Positions 62,131 through 64,000 of a stretch of 64,000 nucleotides of DNA are shown here, in pieces. Within the stretch, counting starts at the first letter, position 1; each line of letters opens with the position of its first letter. This DNA is from Thermoplasmata archaeon (lineage in GTDB: Archaea; Thermoplasmatota; Thermoplasmata; Lutacidiplasmatales; UBA184): positions 46,551-110,550 of the forward strand of contig JAKIVS010000005.1 of assembly GCA_022750435.1 (NCBI GenBank). Direction: 5' to 3'. The position numbers and the translations under genes were made by a program. The notes below the pieces were generated by a model. It worked only from the letters and a program-made list of their open reading frames with translations. It had not been told where the DNA came from and made no database searches.

Positions 62131-62487
62131 TTACCGCGCGGGGGAGGCCACGATCCTGGCCCGCACCGCGTTCGAGGGCGGGGCCGTCGCGATCACCGAG
62201 GTGAGCCGGACGAGCGCCCTCGGGGTCGGAGCGGGCCGGCCGGCCGCGAGGCGGGCGTCGATGGTCTCGAGCAGCTCGCGGCGGTGCCGCTCGGCGAGTC
62301 GGCCGAGGCTCGCGACCGATCCGGTGCCGACGGCGGCCGTGACGGCGCGGGCCAGCACCGCTCGGTCCCCGCGACGGAGGGCGGGATGGATTTCGCTCTG
62401 AAGGTAGGCGAGCGCTTCCCGGTCGACGACCGAGCTTCGCGGCGAGGCGACCGGGGAGCCCGCGCGGGGAGGAATCGGACGGGCCAT
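62131..62487 (-). CDS. Hypothetical protein, 118 residues
   Basis: This is an Ala/Arg-rich helical protein of unknown family. The central part (REALAYLQSEIHPALRRGDRAVLARAV) looks like tandem helices. There is no membrane segment. It lies 38 bp downstream of the DNA methyltransferase gene on the same strand, so it may be cotranscribed with it. Confidence 0.55.
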   Translation of the reverse strand: MARPIPPRAGSPVASPRSSVVDREALAYLQSEIHPALRRGDRAVLARAVTAAVGTGSVASLGRLAERHRRELLETIDARLAAGRPAPTPRALVRLTSVIATAPPSNAVRARIVASPAR

Positions 62488-62525
62488 CGAGCTCGGGTCG
62501 CTCCGGGGGCCAACTTCGTGGCGAT

Positions 62526-63449
62526 TTACTTAAGGGTCGGGTTCCGCGCGCGGCGGCGGTCGGTCCCCCCCGTCGTCGTCGGGACAACAGCGCCTTCCTT
62601 CCTCAGGGCCGCGACGGCGGTCGAGAGGTACTCCGCGTCGAGGTCGAAGCCGACGAACGGAACCCCGAGCCGCGCCGCGGCCAGGGCGGAAGCCCCGATC
62701 CCGACGAACGGGTCGGCGGCCCGGCGGATCCGCCCGAGGCCGTGCAACCGGTAGCAGCGCTCCGGCAGCTCGACCGGGAACGTGGCCGGGTGCGGTCGGT
62801 CCTTCGCGCGGAACCGGATGGTCCGGTACGGCAGGAACCAGGTGTTGCCGCGGCACCGGCGGTTCGAGCCGCTCGACTGCCAGCGCTCGACGTTCGACGC
62901 GTCCTGGTACGGCACGCCGACGGCGAGGCGGTCGAGCTCGACCTCGCCGGTGCGGGTGAAGTGGAAGATGTACTCGTGGCCGGAGTGGAGGTACCGACGG
63001 GACTTCAGCGGCTTGTAGTGACCGACCGCGAGGTCCCCGGAGAGGCCGACCTGCTTCCCCGCGAGCTCCCGGTCGATGGCGATCGACTTCACCCAGTGGA
63101 TGACGTTCTGGAGCCGGAACCGGGTGCCGACCTCCCGGGCCGCGTCCCACGGGAGCCACGGGTCCGACGGCGCGCCGCCGATGTTCAGGAATAGGGACCC
63201 CTCCGGGGACAGGACCTTCGCCACCGCATCCGATGCCCGACCGACCCACCGAACGTACTCCGCCCTCGGCCGGTCGTCGTCGTAGGCGCCGTAGGCGACC
63301 TTCCGGTTGTACGGCGGTGAGGTGACGACGCAGTCGACCGACCCGGGGGCGACCGCGCGCGGTAGGCCGGAAAGCGCGTCCCCCTGGTAGAGGTCGACCG
63401 GGCTCCCGAGCGGGCCCGTCAGGGACGCGAAGGGGACGGGCCGGACCAC
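62526..63449 (-). CDS. Site-specific DNA methyltransferase (N4-cytosine/N6-adenine type)
   Basis: The 307-residue protein has the catalytic motif TSPPYN (43-48) before the SAM-binding motif (DPFVGIGASALAAARLGVPFVG near residue 255), the beta-class order. The WHIW-like region NVIHWVKSIA and the target-recognition stretch fit type II amino-methyltransferases such as M.MvaI. The specificity is unknown. No restriction enzyme is adjacent, so it may be solitary. The start is GTG 63449. Confidence 0.87.
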   Translation of the reverse strand: MVRPVPFASLTGPLGSPVDLYQGDALSGLPRAVAPGSVDCVVTSPPYNRKVAYGAYDDDRPRAEYVRWVGRASDAVAKVLSPEGSLFLNIGGAPSDPWLPWDAAREVGTRFRLQNVIHWVKSIAIDRELAGKQVGLSGDLAVGHYKPLKSRRYLHSGHEYIFHFTRTGEVELDRLAVGVPYQDASNVERWQSSGSNRRCRGNTWFLPYRTIRFRAKDRPHPATFPVELPERCYRLHGLGRIRRAADPFVGIGASALAAARLGVPFVGFDLDAEYLSTAVAALRKEGAVVPTTTGGTDRRRARNPTLK

Positions 63450-63487
63450 GGGGGTCGGAGGGGTCTCGGAGGAAAAGGGCGCGCCCG

Positions 63488-64000
63488 TTACGCGCCCGGC
63501 TTCGACGGCGGCTTTCCGCTCGCCATCGCCGTGCGGGCCTCGGCGAGCGCCTGCTGCGGCTCCTTGTAGTAGAACGAGACCAGGCGACCGACCTCGCGGT
63601 GCGTGAACGGGTTCTGGCGGGTCCCGCGCGCCTCGAGCCACTTCAGGTACTCCAGGATCTCCGTGCGCTGGCGGACTTCCCGTTCCATCTCCTTCATCGT
63701 GAGATTCTTCAGGATGGCCACGCGCTCGTAGACGTAGGAGTGGCCGGAGAACAGGAACGTGTCGTCGCCCGGGTTCCACGAGTAGACGGAGTTGGTGATC
63801 AGTTCGTTCGTCTCGGGGTCGAGTCCGACGATCTCCGTCAGGCTCTGGACGCGGCGCGTCATCTTGTTCCCGACCTTCACCTGGCGCTGCAGGAGCACGA
63901 GGTTCAGGGCGGAGACGAGCGAGCGCGGGAGGGAGATCGGCGGGTTCTCCATCCGGTGGACCATGGCGCTCACGCTCTCGGCGTGGAACGTCGTGTAGCA
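63488..64000 (-). CDS. Type II/IV secretion system ATPase, GspE/ArlI-like (C-terminal part)
   Basis: Only the last 170 residues are present; the gene enters from the right edge. The first visible residues read CYTTFHAES, the His-box-like segment after Walker B in secretion ATPases, followed by VHRMENPPISLPRSLVSALNLVLLQRQV and a C-terminal domain with FLFSGHSYVYERVA. This matches archaeal GspE/PilT-type ATPases that drive archaella or pili. The Walker A and B sites lie outside the window. Confidence 0.88.
   Translation of the reverse strand, partial: CYTTFHAESVSAMVHRMENPPISLPRSLVSALNLVLLQRQVKVGNKMTRRVQSLTEIVGLDPETNELITNSVYSWNPGDDTFLFSGHSYVYERVAILKNLTMKEMEREVRQRTEILEYLKWLEARGTRQNPFTHREVGRLVSFYYKEPQQALAEARTAMASGKPPSKPGA

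Overview
The window is very GC-rich (roughly 70%) archaeal chromosome. A 30S ribosomal protein S3Ae (eS1), a fibrillarin-like methyltransferase, an intron-bearing tRNA-Met, PhoU proteins fused to AbrB domains and many TATA boxes about 26-29 nt upstream of start codons (leaderless transcripts) all point to Archaea. The secreted Kelch/Ig-like proteins with a C-terminal membrane anchor and the overall gene style suggest an uncultivated high-GC member of the Thermoplasmatota; that placement is an inference.

Layout. 1-11 kb: an iron-sulphur electron-transfer subunit cut by the left edge, an EamA transporter, IlvE, a stress protein, an SDR/TetR divergon with a palindromic operator, a secreted beta-propeller, a winged-helix/membrane-protein pair, a thioredoxin-like protein, an orphan Fur-type zinc domain, an Fe-alcohol dehydrogenase and the first AbrB-PhoU regulator. 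11-17 kb: an operon of sarcosine-oxidase-like alpha and beta subunits, a glycerate-kinase-like protein and an MFS transporter. 17.9-18.1 kb: a candidate structured ncRNA. 18.6-28.2 kb: a type IV secretion-like locus (VirD4-like ATPase with a nuclease-like tail, VirB4, VirB3/PrgI-like, VirB6-like, VirB2-like and an Ig-like surface protein with a cytoplasmic winged helix), without a visible relaxase. 28-34 kb: FlpA, RidA, a zinc-ribbon protein, a wHTH-MNT/HEPN pair and a DUF885 metallopeptidase. 34.5-40.5 kb: a full phosphate island, AbrB-PhoU / PstS-C-A-B / PhoU. 40-50 kb: small enzymes, a processive glycosyltransferase next to a secreted clan GH-A-like hydrolase, a second wHTH-MNT/HEPN pair with a palindromic operator, a double CDGSH protein and an OsmC protein. 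50-64 kb: Fic protein, tRNA-Met, S3Ae, a MoxR/VWA pair with a start-codon puzzle, a large Kelch surface protein, arginine deiminase, VapBC, a solitary DNA methyltransferase and the C-terminus of a secretion ATPase.

The genes that clearly act together are the Pst/PhoU phosphate-uptake operon, the tightly overlapping secretion locus (4-nt ATGA/GTGA overlaps), the sarcosine-oxidase-like pair, and three toxin-antitoxin-type pairs (two MNT/HEPN and one VapBC). No insertion sequence, CRISPR array, integrase or rRNA gene was seen. The only gap above 300 bases without a protein gene is 17879-18657.
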